A DNA stretch of 64,000 nt from Hyphomicrobiales bacterium (GTDB taxonomy: Bacteria > Pseudomonadota > Alphaproteobacteria > Rhizobiales > Rhizobiaceae), in contig UEIF01000035.1 in NCBI GenBank assembly GCA_900468805.1, positions 106,123-170,122 of the forward strand, in the 5' to 3' direction. Shown one piece after another: positions 57,561 through 64,000 of the stretch; within the stretch, counting starts at the first letter, position 1; each line of letters begins with the position of its first letter. Made by a program: the position numbers and the translations under genes. The notes below the pieces were generated by a model, which was given only the letters and a program-made list of their open reading frames with translations, had not been told where the DNA came from and made no database searches.

Positions 57561-57913
57561 AAAAAGGGGAGAAGGTGAAGGCTTCTGTTGCCAGGTGCCT
57601 TCGGACCCCGCCTTACGGGGCTAACCGTAAGGGCTTAGTTCGGAATTCTCACACCGCCATTAGGCAGCGAGAGCGTATTCCTTAGCGTTGTTGTCGTTTG
57701 CAACTACACTTGTGACCCGATAACGGCGGTATCATGCCGAGCGAAAAGTCGATCTTTACACCCTTGTCGATCCTATTTCGCCCCCATCAAAAGCAGGCCT
57801 TTTCCACTCACGGAAATCCGCCTGTTTTTGGTGGAGGCGCCGGGTACCGCCCCCGGGTCCAATAGGTTTATTCCACCGCCCGTTTATCGCCATAGCCGGC
57901 CCGAAAGCCGGCA
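57561..57913 (-). ncRNA. ssrA: tmRNA, circularly permuted two-piece form
   Basis: tmRNA rescues stalled ribosomes and adds a degradation tag. On the minus strand the tag frame (57701 down to 57660) reads ANDNNAKEYALAA followed by TAA. The order is permuted: the acceptor piece comes first, ending CGCCTCCACCA (about 57829-57840), then an intervening segment, then the tRNA-like 5' end GGGGGCGAAATAGGATCGAC. GGGGGCG pairs with CGCCTCC as a 7-bp acceptor stem (one G-U). CCGGG/CCCGG upstream of the acceptor strand forms the T arm. A -10 CTATAT lies upstream and CCCCTTTTT downstream. The ends are estimates to within about 10 bases; processing removes the intervening segment to give two RNAs. Confidence 0.93.
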
Positions 57914-57919
57914 GGAGGG

Positions 57920-57948
57920 ATATAGTGTTTTTGTGATCGCAAGGGAAG
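57920..57948 (-). promoter_or_regulatory. promoter of ssrA
   Basis: On the minus strand CTATAT (57920-57925) equals the rhizobial -10. With a 17-base spacer the -35 is CTTCCC (57943-57948), four of six matches to CTTGAC. The predicted start is about 57913, just ahead of a GCCGGC hairpin. Confidence 0.65.
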
Positions 57949-58065
57949 GGGATACGTCATAAAAGCGTCGCGGTTTCCCGCAGTTTTGCTTGGATATTCA
58001 GGACAGCTCATTGGTTTTCAGCCGCTTTGCCCTTAAATTGCTGGCAAAAGGAATCGGCTGACACC

Positions 58066-58860
58066 ATGAAGCAATATCTCGACCTCCTGAGCCATGTGAT
58101 GGAAAACGGCACCGATCGCGGCGATCGTACCGGCACCGGCACGCGCTCGGTCTTCGGCCATCAGATGCGTTTCGATCTCGATGCCGGCTTTCCGGTGCTG
58201 ACGACGAAGAAGCTGCATCTGCGCTCGATCATCTATGAGCTCTTGTGGTTCCTGAAGGGCGAGACCAATATTCGCTATCTGAAGGACAACGGCGTCAGCA
58301 TCTGGGACGAATGGGCCGACGAAAACGGTGATCTCGGACCGGTCTATGGGGCGCAGTGGCGCTCCTGGCCGGCGCCCGATGGCGGGCATATCGACCAGAT
58401 CGACAATCTCGTGAAGGGCCTCGTCAAGAATCCGAATTCGCGCCGCCATATCGTTTCGGCCTGGAATCCGGCCGAAGTGGACAATATGGCGTTGCCGCCC
58501 TGCCACTGCCTGTTCCAGTTCTATGTGGCCGACGGCAAGCTTTCCTGCCAACTTTACCAGCGTTCTGCCGATATCTTCCTCGGCGTGCCCTTCAATATCG
58601 CCTCCTATGCGCTGCTGACGATGATGGTGGCGCAGGTGACGGGGCTGAAATACGGCGAGTTCGTTCATACGCTCGGCGATACGCATCTCTACCACAACCA
58701 TTTCGACCAGGCGAAGCTGCAGCTGACGCGTCAGCCGAAGCCGCTGCCCCGCATGGTGTTCAAGCGTGACGTGAAGGATATATTCGGCTTCGTCTACGAG
58801 GATTTCGAGCTCGTCGGCTATGATGCCGATGCCAGTATCAAGGCGCCGATCGCCGTCTGA
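58066..58860 (+). CDS. thyA: Thymidylate synthase
   Basis: ThyA makes dTMP from dUMP using methylene-tetrahydrofolate. It has 264 residues, as in E. coli. The catalytic Cys146 is in MALPPCHCLFQFYV. Other marks are the phosphate-binding RGDRTGTGTRSVFG, YELLWFLKGETNI, VYGAQWRSW, the SCQLYQRSADIFLGVPFNIA stretch, and HLYHNHFDQ. The ATG at 58066 begins the standard MKQYLDLL; an in-frame codon at 58027 is not needed. folA follows after a RIME-like element, so dTMP synthesis and dihydrofolate recycling are neighbours. Confidence 0.97.
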   Translation: MKQYLDLLSHVMENGTDRGDRTGTGTRSVFGHQMRFDLDAGFPVLTTKKLHLRSIIYELLWFLKGETNIRYLKDNGVSIWDEWADENGDLGPVYGAQWRSWPAPDGGHIDQIDNLVKGLVKNPNSRRHIVSAWNPAEVDNMALPPCHCLFQFYVADGKLSCQLYQRSADIFLGVPFNIASYALLTMMVAQVTGLKYGEFVHTLGDTHLYHNHFDQAKLQLTRQPKPLPRMVFKRDVKDIFGFVYEDFELVGYDADASIKAPIAV

Positions 58861-58960
58861 AGCGTGTCGCGATCTCTCTGATCGCTTCCCACGCTTTAGA
58901 CTTTTGTTTCGCATGTCGTTATCGCAAGACGGCTGCACAGTTTTGAGCGACATGCTCCAA
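58860..58960. repeat. RIME-type intergenic element, two palindromes
   Basis: The first palindrome has arms AAGCGTG (58860-58866) and CACGCTT (58890-58896). The second has GCATGTCG (58911-58918) and CGACATGC (58948-58955) around a core with ATCGCAAGACGGCTGCAC and GTTTTGAG. This two-palindrome form is that of Rhizobium-specific intergenic mosaic elements. It lies between thyA and folA and would form hairpins in the transcript. Confidence 0.75.
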
Positions 58961-58973
58961 GCCGGGAAGGCCG

Positions 58974-59495
58974 ATGTCCGATATCCGCAAGACCATCTTC
59001 GTTGCCGTTGCGCGCAATGGCATCATCGGCCGCGACGGCGACATGCCCTGGCGGCTTTCGACCGATCTCAAGCGCTTCAAGGCGATGACAACAGGCAAGC
59101 CTGTCGTGGTCGGCCGCAAGACATTCGAGAGCTTCGGCGGCAAGCCGCTGCCGGGGCGCCAGCATGTGGTGATCTCGCGCGGCGCCGATATCGATCATGC
59201 CGACGTGCATATGGCCCGCTCGCTCGACGAAGCGATCGCGATGGCCGAAGAGCTCGCTCGCAATCAGGGCGAAAACGAGATCTCCATTCTCGGCGGCGGG
59301 CAGATCTACGCGCAGGCGATGGCGCTGACCGACCGGATGTGCGTGACGCATGTCGAGGCCGACGTGGATGGCGATACATCTTTTCCTGACATCGATCCCG
59401 CTGTCTGGGTGGCGACGGAGAGCCTTGATGTTCCGGCCGGGGAGAAGGATACCTTTCCCACCCGTTTCGTCGTTTATGAACGTCGAGACGCCTGA
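58974..59495 (+). CDS. folA: Dihydrofolate reductase
   Basis: FolA reduces dihydrofolate with NADPH and renews the cofactor used by ThyA. It has 173 residues. The Met20-type loop and substrate site are in FVAVARNGIIGRDGDMPWRL, whose Asp is catalytic after the WRLSTDLKRFK helix. VVVGRKTFESFG and LPGRQHVVISR bind NADPH, and ISILGGGQIYAQAM carries the second glycine motif. The ATG at 58974 follows AAGGCCG. It is 113 bases after thyA, with a RIME element between them, and hflK lies 146 bases on. Confidence 0.95.
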   Translation: MSDIRKTIFVAVARNGIIGRDGDMPWRLSTDLKRFKAMTTGKPVVVGRKTFESFGGKPLPGRQHVVISRGADIDHADVHMARSLDEAIAMAEELARNQGENEISILGGGQIYAQAMALTDRMCVTHVEADVDGDTSFPDIDPAVWVATESLDVPAGEKDTFPTRFVVYERRDA

Positions 59496-59641
59496 AAAGG
59501 AACTATTTTCCAATTATATTGACCAAGTTTCTGACACCGCGTTGAAAGCCGGTGCTGTGATACTTATAACGGTCGGATCGCATCCGCCGGCAGCCCCCAC
59601 GGCGGTTGGATGTGTATGACGTAACGAACAACGAGGTTTTG

Positions 59642-60733
59642 ATGCCCTGGAGCAATCAGAATGGCGGCGGCGGCCCTTGGGGCGGCGGCGGCGGTAATAA
59701 TCAGGGACCATGGGGGCAGGGGCCGAACCGTCCACGCGGCGGTGGCGGCGGCAAGGGCGGTCCGCCCGATCTTGAAGACATTATCCGGCGCGGGCAGGAT
59801 CAGCTGCGCGGCTTTATTCCGGGCGGTTTCAACGGCGGTGTCGTTGCGATCGTCGTGGCTGTCATCGCGATCTTCTGGCTTTTCCAATGCATTTACGTCG
59901 TCCAGCCGGACGAGCGCGGCGTCGAGCTGCGCTTCGGCAAGCCCAAGGAAGAAATTTCCATGCCGGGCCTGCATTTCCATTTCTGGCCGCTTGAGACCGT
60001 CGAGACGGTCAAGGTGACGGTGCAGCAGCTCAATATCGGCGCGACCACGGCTGGTTCTTCCAGCGGTCTGATGCTGTCGAGCGACAAGAGCGTCATCAAC
60101 GTGCAGTTTGCTGTCTTTTATACGATCAGCGACCCGAGGGCCTATCTTTTCGGCGTCGAGAACGCGGCCGAGACGCTGCAGCAGGTTTCCGACAGCGCCA
60201 TGCGCGAAGTCGTCGGCCGCCGTCCTGCACTGGACGCATTCCGCAGCAACCGCCAGCCGATCGAGACGCAGGTTCTCAACATCGTTCAGGATACGATGAA
60301 CCGCTACGGTGCGGGCATCACCGTGACGGGCGTGACGATCCAGAACGTGGCGCCGCCGCGCGAAGTTGCCGACTCCTTCGAAGAAGTTCAGCGTGCCGGT
60401 CGCGACCGCGACAGCACGATCGAGGACGCCAACCGCTATACGAACCAGAAGCTCGGCCAGGCGCGAGGCGATGCCGCCCGTATCCGTGAAGACGCGGCCG
60501 CCTATAAGGACCGCGTCGTCAAGGAAGCGGAAGGTGAGGCACAGCGCTTTACGGCCATCAATGACGAATATTCGAAGGCTCCCGATGTGACGCGCAAGCG
60601 CCTGTTCCTCGAAACGATGGAGCAGGTTCTGAAGAACTCCAAGAAGGTCGTGATCGACGACAAGCAGGGCGTCGTGCCCTACCTGCCGCTCAACGAGATC
60701 AACAGACCGGCTCCGGCACGGCAGGGAGGTTGA
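59642..60733 (+). CDS. hflK: HflK, SPFH/prohibitin family membrane protein
   Basis: HflK and HflC form a large periplasmic cage around the FtsH protease at the inner membrane and tune its activity. HflK has 363 residues. A Gly-rich cytosolic N-terminus (PWSNQNGGGGPWGGGGG) comes first. The transmembrane helix is near residues 65-88 (VAIVVAVIAIFWLFQCIYVV). The SPFH domain follows (QPDERGVELRFGKP, MPGLHFHFWPLETV), then the charged coiled coil and a conserved C-terminal region. The ATG at 59642 has GAGG six bases ahead. hflC starts three bases after the stop. Confidence 0.94.
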   Translation: MPWSNQNGGGGPWGGGGGNNQGPWGQGPNRPRGGGGGKGGPPDLEDIIRRGQDQLRGFIPGGFNGGVVAIVVAVIAIFWLFQCIYVVQPDERGVELRFGKPKEEISMPGLHFHFWPLETVETVKVTVQQLNIGATTAGSSSGLMLSSDKSVINVQFAVFYTISDPRAYLFGVENAAETLQQVSDSAMREVVGRRPALDAFRSNRQPIETQVLNIVQDTMNRYGAGITVTGVTIQNVAPPREVADSFEEVQRAGRDRDSTIEDANRYTNQKLGQARGDAARIREDAAAYKDRVVKEAEGEAQRFTAINDEYSKAPDVTRKRLFLETMEQVLKNSKKVVIDDKQGVVPYLPLNEINRPAPARQGG

Positions 60734-60736
60734 ACC

Positions 60737-61702
60737 ATGGTATCGAACAGACTTCCCGTAATCCTCATCGCGCTCGCGATCCTTCTCGCCATTCTCTATT
60801 CGTCGATCTTCGTCGTGAATGCGCGTGAACAGGCAATCGTCGTACGCTTCGGTCAGATCCAGTCGGTGAAGACCGAGCCTGGTCTCTATTTCAAGCTGCC
60901 GTTCGGCTTCATGGATGCCGACCGCGTACAGTTTGTGGAGAAGCGCGCCCTGCGGCTCGACCTCGATAATATCCGCGTTCAGGTTCAGGACGGCCAGACC
61001 TTCGATGTCGATGCCTTCGTGATCTACAACATCGCGGATGTGCGCCGTTTCCGTGAAACGGTGTCAGGCGACCGCGACGCTGCCGAGGCACGGCTGCGCG
61101 CGCAGCTCGATTCCTCGCTTCGCCGTGTCTACGGTCTGCGTGACTACAACGCAGCGCTTTCGGAAGAGCGCGTGGCGATGATGCTCGAAATCCGCGACGA
61201 TCTTCGCACGGATGCCGAAAATCTCGGCCTGCATATCGATGACGTCCGTATCCGTCGGACGGATCTTTCGCCGGAAGTGGCTCCGAACACCTACAACGCC
61301 ATGCGCTCCGAGCGTCTGGCCGAAGCAGAGCGCATCCGCGCCGAAGGTAATGAAGAGGGCCAGCGCCGCCGGGCTATCGCCGACCGCCAGGTCGTCGAGC
61401 TCACCGCCGACGCGCAACGCGATTCGGAAATCCTGCGCGGTCAGGGTGACGCGGACCGTAACCGGATCTTCGCTGAATCCTTCGGCAAGGACCCGGCCTT
61501 CTTCGAGTTCTATCGCTCGATGGCCGCCTATTCCACGGCACTTTCCTCGCAGGATACGACGCTGGTGCTTTCGCCGAGCTCGCAGTTCTTCCGCTACTTC
61601 GAGAATGCTGACGGCAGCCAGCCCGCTGCACCGGGCCAGACCGGTGGCCTCTTGCCGCCTGCATCCGCGCAGCCGGCCGCTCCGGCACAGCCGGCGAACT
61701 GA
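60737..61702 (+). CDS. hflC: HflC, SPFH/prohibitin family membrane protein
   Basis: HflC is the partner of HflK in the FtsH-modulating complex. It has 321 residues. A transmembrane helix (LPVILIALAILLAILYSSIFVV) precedes the SPFH domain: NAREQAIVVRFGQIQSVKTE, GLYFKLPFGFMDADRVQFV and VQVQDGQTFDVDAFVIYNI. An ERLAEAERIRAEGNEEGQRR coiled coil follows. The C-terminus is an Ala/Pro/Gln-rich tail not found in E. coli HflC. It is translated with hflK (three-base gap) and is followed by DUF2065 and degP. Confidence 0.94.
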   Translation: MVSNRLPVILIALAILLAILYSSIFVVNAREQAIVVRFGQIQSVKTEPGLYFKLPFGFMDADRVQFVEKRALRLDLDNIRVQVQDGQTFDVDAFVIYNIADVRRFRETVSGDRDAAEARLRAQLDSSLRRVYGLRDYNAALSEERVAMMLEIRDDLRTDAENLGLHIDDVRIRRTDLSPEVAPNTYNAMRSERLAEAERIRAEGNEEGQRRRAIADRQVVELTADAQRDSEILRGQGDADRNRIFAESFGKDPAFFEFYRSMAAYSTALSSQDTTLVLSPSSQFFRYFENADGSQPAAPGQTGGLLPPASAQPAAPAQPAN

Positions 61703-61713
61703 CGACAGACGGA

Positions 61714-61899
61714 ATGCAGGACCTCCTCACCGGGCTTGCATTCTTCCTCATCATCGAGGGGCTGGTCTACGCACTGGCCCCTCGTTTTCTTGTCGAGATC
61801 GCGAAGCTTCTTCCTACCGTGCCCGAACGACAACTCAGGGTCTTCGGGCTTGCTGCGATGGCGCTCGGCGTCGGCTGTGTCTGGCTTTTACGAGGCTAA
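61714..61899 (+). CDS. DUF2065 family small membrane protein
   Basis: This inner-membrane protein of 61 residues has two helices (LLTGLAFFLIIEGLVYALAP and LRVFGLAAMALGVGCVWLL) joined by a short basic loop. It is the DUF2065 (YjeT-like) family, with unknown function. In many proteobacteria it is encoded with hflKC, as here, 11 bases after hflC, so a role in the same membrane quality-control complex is plausible but unproven. Confidence 0.9.
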   Translation: MQDLLTGLAFFLIIEGLVYALAPRFLVEIAKLLPTVPERQLRVFGLAAMALGVGCVWLLRG

Positions 61900-62002
61900 G
61901 TCATATTCGCACGGGGATTTCTCGAAAAGGTGATTTCGCCCTCCATCATTCCGCCTTATGCTGATGGTGTATGTGCGCTTTATCCCCAGACGAGGAAGCT
62001 TG

Positions 62003-63736
62003 ATGGCCCCCACGACTCGCTCGCCCTTCAGACGAACGCTCGCGCTTTTGGCCGGCACTGCCCTCCTGGCAAATGTCGGTGCAGGCGGTGTTGCGCATGC
62101 GCAAACCGCCCCGGCGCCCGCTGTACCTGAACAGGCAGCGCCTGCGGCACCTCAGCCCGCGCCCATCTCACCGGCTGCAGTCGCGCCCGCCGCTCCGCCG
62201 ATGCAGATGACGGCTCCGGGCAGCGGACCGGCTTCCGTCGCGGATCTTGCCGAAGGGCTGCTCGATGCCGTGGTCAATATCTCGACCTCGCAGAACGTGA
62301 AGGATGACGAGGGCGCAGGCCCCGCACCGCGCGCGCCCGACGGTTCGCCCTTCCAGGAATTCTTCAACGACTTCTTCAACAAGAAGCAGGGCAATCGCGG
62401 CCCCAACCACAATGTCAGCTCGCTCGGCTCCGGCTTCGTGATCGATCCCTCGGGCTATATCGTCACGAACAACCACGTGATCGAGGGCGCCGACGATATC
62501 GAGATCAATTTTGCCAACGGCTCCAAGCTCAAGGCCAAGCTGATCGGCACCGATACCAAGACCGACCTTTCCGTGCTGAAGGTGGAGCCGAAGCAACCGT
62601 TGAAATCCGTCAAGTTCGGCGATTCCAGCACGATGCGCATCGGCGACTGGGTGATGGCGATCGGCAACCCGTTCGGATTCGGCGGATCGGTGACGGTCGG
62701 CATCATTTCGGGCCGCGGCCGCAACATCAATGCCGGTCCCTACGACAACTTCATCCAGACGGATGCGGCGATCAACAAGGGCAATTCCGGCGGTCCGCTC
62801 TTCAACATGAAGGGCGAGGTGATCGGCATCAATACCGCAATCATCTCTCCGTCGGGCGGCTCGATCGGCATCGGCTTCTCCGTGCCGTCGGAGCTTGCTT
62901 CCGGCGTCGTCGATCAGCTTCGCGAATATGGCGAGACGCGGCGCGGCTGGCTTGGCGTGCGCATCCAGCCTGTCACCGACGAAGTGGCCGACAGCCTCGG
63001 CCTCGACAGCGCCAGGGGCGCGCTGGTCGCGGGTGTCATCAAAGGCGGGCCGGTCGATGACGGCTCGATCAAGGCAGGTGACGTCATCCTGAAATTCGAC
63101 GGCAAGACCGTCAGCGAGATGCGCGATCTGCCGCGCGTGGTGGCCGAAAGTTCTGTCGGCAAGCAGGTCGACGTAGTGGTGCTGCGCGACGGCAAGGAGC
63201 AGACCGTCAAGGTGACGCTCGGCCGTCTCGAGGACAGCGACCAGGCGGCGGCTGCCGACAATTCGACTGATGACGGCGTCATCAATCCTGATCCCGGCGA
63301 AAACAACGATATGGACGAACCGAATCAGGATGGCGATCAGGGGCAGGCCGCACCTGACGGGCAGGATCCGCAGCAACAGGATCAGAGCCAAGGACAAGGA
63401 ACGGGCCAGGATCAGGCAACGCCCGGTCAGGCCGCTCCCAAGCACGTGCTCGGCCTGTCGCTCTCGCTGCTCAGCCCTGAAACTCGCAAGACCTTCGGCA
63501 TTGCCGAGAGCGTCGACGGCGTTGTCGTGACAGAGGTGGCGCCGGGGTCGGCAGCCGCGGAAAAGGGCCTGAAGCCCGGCGACGTGATCGTCGAGGTCGC
63601 CCAGGAATTCATGAAGTCGCCGGATGCTGTCGCCAGCAAGGTGCAGACTTTGAAGCAGGAAGGCCGGCGCAATGCGCAAATGATGGTCGCTGCCGCGAAT
63701 GGCGACCTGCGGTTCGTTGCGGTGCCGATGGAGTAG
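62003..63736 (+). CDS. degP: Do-family periplasmic serine protease (DegP/MucD)
   Basis: This periplasmic protease and chaperone degrades misfolded envelope proteins. It has 577 residues, about 100 more than E. coli DegP. A signal peptide ends near residue 33 (AHA) and a Pro/Ala-rich stretch follows. The trypsin-like triad is His158 (VTNNHVIEG), Asp188 (TKTDLSVLKV) and Ser262 (GNSGGPLFN). Two PDZ domains follow: RGWLGVRIQPV and LGLSLSLLSPETR, separated by an unusual acidic Gln/Asp-rich linker. The ATG at 62003 has GAGGAAG ahead. It is the last gene of the hflKC transcript and is convergent with serB. Confidence 0.95.
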   Translation: MAPTTRSPFRRTLALLAGTALLANVGAGGVAHAQTAPAPAVPEQAAPAAPQPAPISPAAVAPAAPPMQMTAPGSGPASVADLAEGLLDAVVNISTSQNVKDDEGAGPAPRAPDGSPFQEFFNDFFNKKQGNRGPNHNVSSLGSGFVIDPSGYIVTNNHVIEGADDIEINFANGSKLKAKLIGTDTKTDLSVLKVEPKQPLKSVKFGDSSTMRIGDWVMAIGNPFGFGGSVTVGIISGRGRNINAGPYDNFIQTDAAINKGNSGGPLFNMKGEVIGINTAIISPSGGSIGIGFSVPSELASGVVDQLREYGETRRGWLGVRIQPVTDEVADSLGLDSARGALVAGVIKGGPVDDGSIKAGDVILKFDGKTVSEMRDLPRVVAESSVGKQVDVVVLRDGKEQTVKVTLGRLEDSDQAAAADNSTDDGVINPDPGENNDMDEPNQDGDQGQAAPDGQDPQQQDQSQGQGTGQDQATPGQAAPKHVLGLSLSLLSPETRKTFGIAESVDGVVVTEVAPGSAAAEKGLKPGDVIVEVAQEFMKSPDAVASKVQTLKQEGRRNAQMMVAAANGDLRFVAVPME

Positions 63737-63764
63737 GGTCGTTGAATACAGACCCGAAAATCAA

Positions 63765-63790
63765 AAAAGGAGCGGTTAGCCGCTCCTTTT
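63765..63790. terminator. bidirectional terminator between degP and serB
   Basis: The 11-bp stem 63765-63775 / 63780-63790 has a TTAG loop, A-rich on the left and T-rich on the right. It serves both converging genes. Confidence 0.88.
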
Positions 63791-63816
63791 CAATGTTTAG
63801 CGATGCATCGTGAGGC

Positions 63817-64000
63817 TCAGGCCGTCACGAAATCCGTCTTCCGGTAGCCCTGGATATAGAGCAGCGCCGTCAGGTCGCCGTGGTTGATACGCATGTCGGC
63901 TTCAGCGGCGACGGCGGGCTTGGCGTGCAGAGCGACGCCGGAACCGGCCAGATGCAGCATGCCGAGGTCGTTGGCGCCGTCGCCAACGGCGATGGCGTCT
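63817..64000 (-). CDS. serB: Phosphoserine phosphatase (C-terminal part)
   Basis: SerB is the last enzyme of serine synthesis and is a HAD-family hydrolase. Only the final 60 residues lie in the window; the gene continues past its edge. The HAD motif IV is intact in DAIAVGDGANDLGMLHLAGS, followed by GVALHAKPAVAAEADMRINH and the typical ending LLYIQGYRKTDF. It is convergent with degP over a shared terminator. Confidence 0.93.
   Translation of the reverse strand, partial: DAIAVGDGANDLGMLHLAGSGVALHAKPAVAAEADMRINHGDLTALLYIQGYRKTDFVTA

Noticed and set aside
59650..59770. Repeated GGCGGC-type units at the start of hflK, considered as a repeat array
   Set aside because: They encode the Gly-rich N-terminus common in HflK and are not spaced or identical as in a CRISPR or satellite array.
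62168..63679. A 503-codon antisense frame across degP
   Set aside because: Shadow; degP has signal peptide, triad and two PDZ domains.

Overview
The window is chromosomal DNA of a Rhizobiaceae alphaproteobacterium (Rhizobium/Agrobacterium group). Support: about 60% G+C; the gene order ddl-ftsQ-ftsA-ftsZ-lpxC-bamD-recN-ligA; a circularly permuted two-piece tmRNA gene of the alphaproteobacterial type; copies of a palindromic repeat typical of rhizobia (RIME-like); and many protein families in their usual rhizobial form. The genus is an inference from family knowledge; no database search was run.

Layout. 1-1.5 kb: end of an MFS symporter gene and aqpZ. 1.7-13.6 kb: the end of the division and cell-wall (dcw) cluster, with peptidoglycan precursor ligation (ddl), divisome assembly (ftsQ, ftsA, ftsZ), lipid A synthesis (lpxC), outer-membrane protein assembly (bamD) and DNA repair/ligation (recN, ligA). 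A CtrA-like box lies in front of ddl. 13.7-25.6 kb: single housekeeping and accessory genes (two GNATs, a DnaQ-like exonuclease, creA, a chemoreceptor-cheW pair, SCO1/SenC, prmA, an Xaa-Pro aminopeptidase, azlCD, pncA) and a 57-residue small protein with its own terminator. 25.7-28.9 kb: an EF-hand protein and a UvrD-type helicase.

29-36.8 kb is an accessory block. One strand carries a YcaC-like hydrolase, an XapX protein, a YtcJ-like amidohydrolase with an unusual Cys/His-rich tail, DoxX, an alpha/beta hydrolase, a secreted VOC protein and a DUF1275 membrane protein. A divergent VOC gene and an AraC-type regulator follow. It reads as a small-molecule degradation or detoxification cluster with unknown substrate. 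37-41.5 kb: an RND efflux pair. 41.7-49.9 kb: an orphan flagellin, an HxlR/FMN-reductase divergent pair, an OmpA-type lipoprotein, a probable gene remnant, an AraC/DUF2000 divergent pair, a hexapeptide acetyltransferase, a GFA-family protein and an AbrB-type transporter with a LysR regulator. 50-56.4 kb: an aldo/keto reductase, a D-lactate-dehydrogenase-type flavoprotein preceded by a perfect 13-bp-arm palindrome, and a large AsmA protein.

56.4-58 kb holds a protein quality-control unit: ssrA (tmRNA, tag ANDNNAKEYALAA) directly upstream of sspB, the adaptor that hands tagged proteins to ClpXP, followed by DUF4169 and ribbon-helix-helix genes. 58-63.7 kb: thyA-folA (thymidylate/folate cycle), then hflK-hflC-DUF2065-degP (inner-membrane and periplasmic protein quality control). 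The 3' end of serB closes the window on the opposite strand.

No tRNA, rRNA, CRISPR array, insertion sequence or prophage was recognised. I did not find a clearly new multi-gene system. The most unexplained material is the 29-36.8 kb cluster with its Cys/His-tailed amidohydrolase, the operator-like palindromes, and the small genes.
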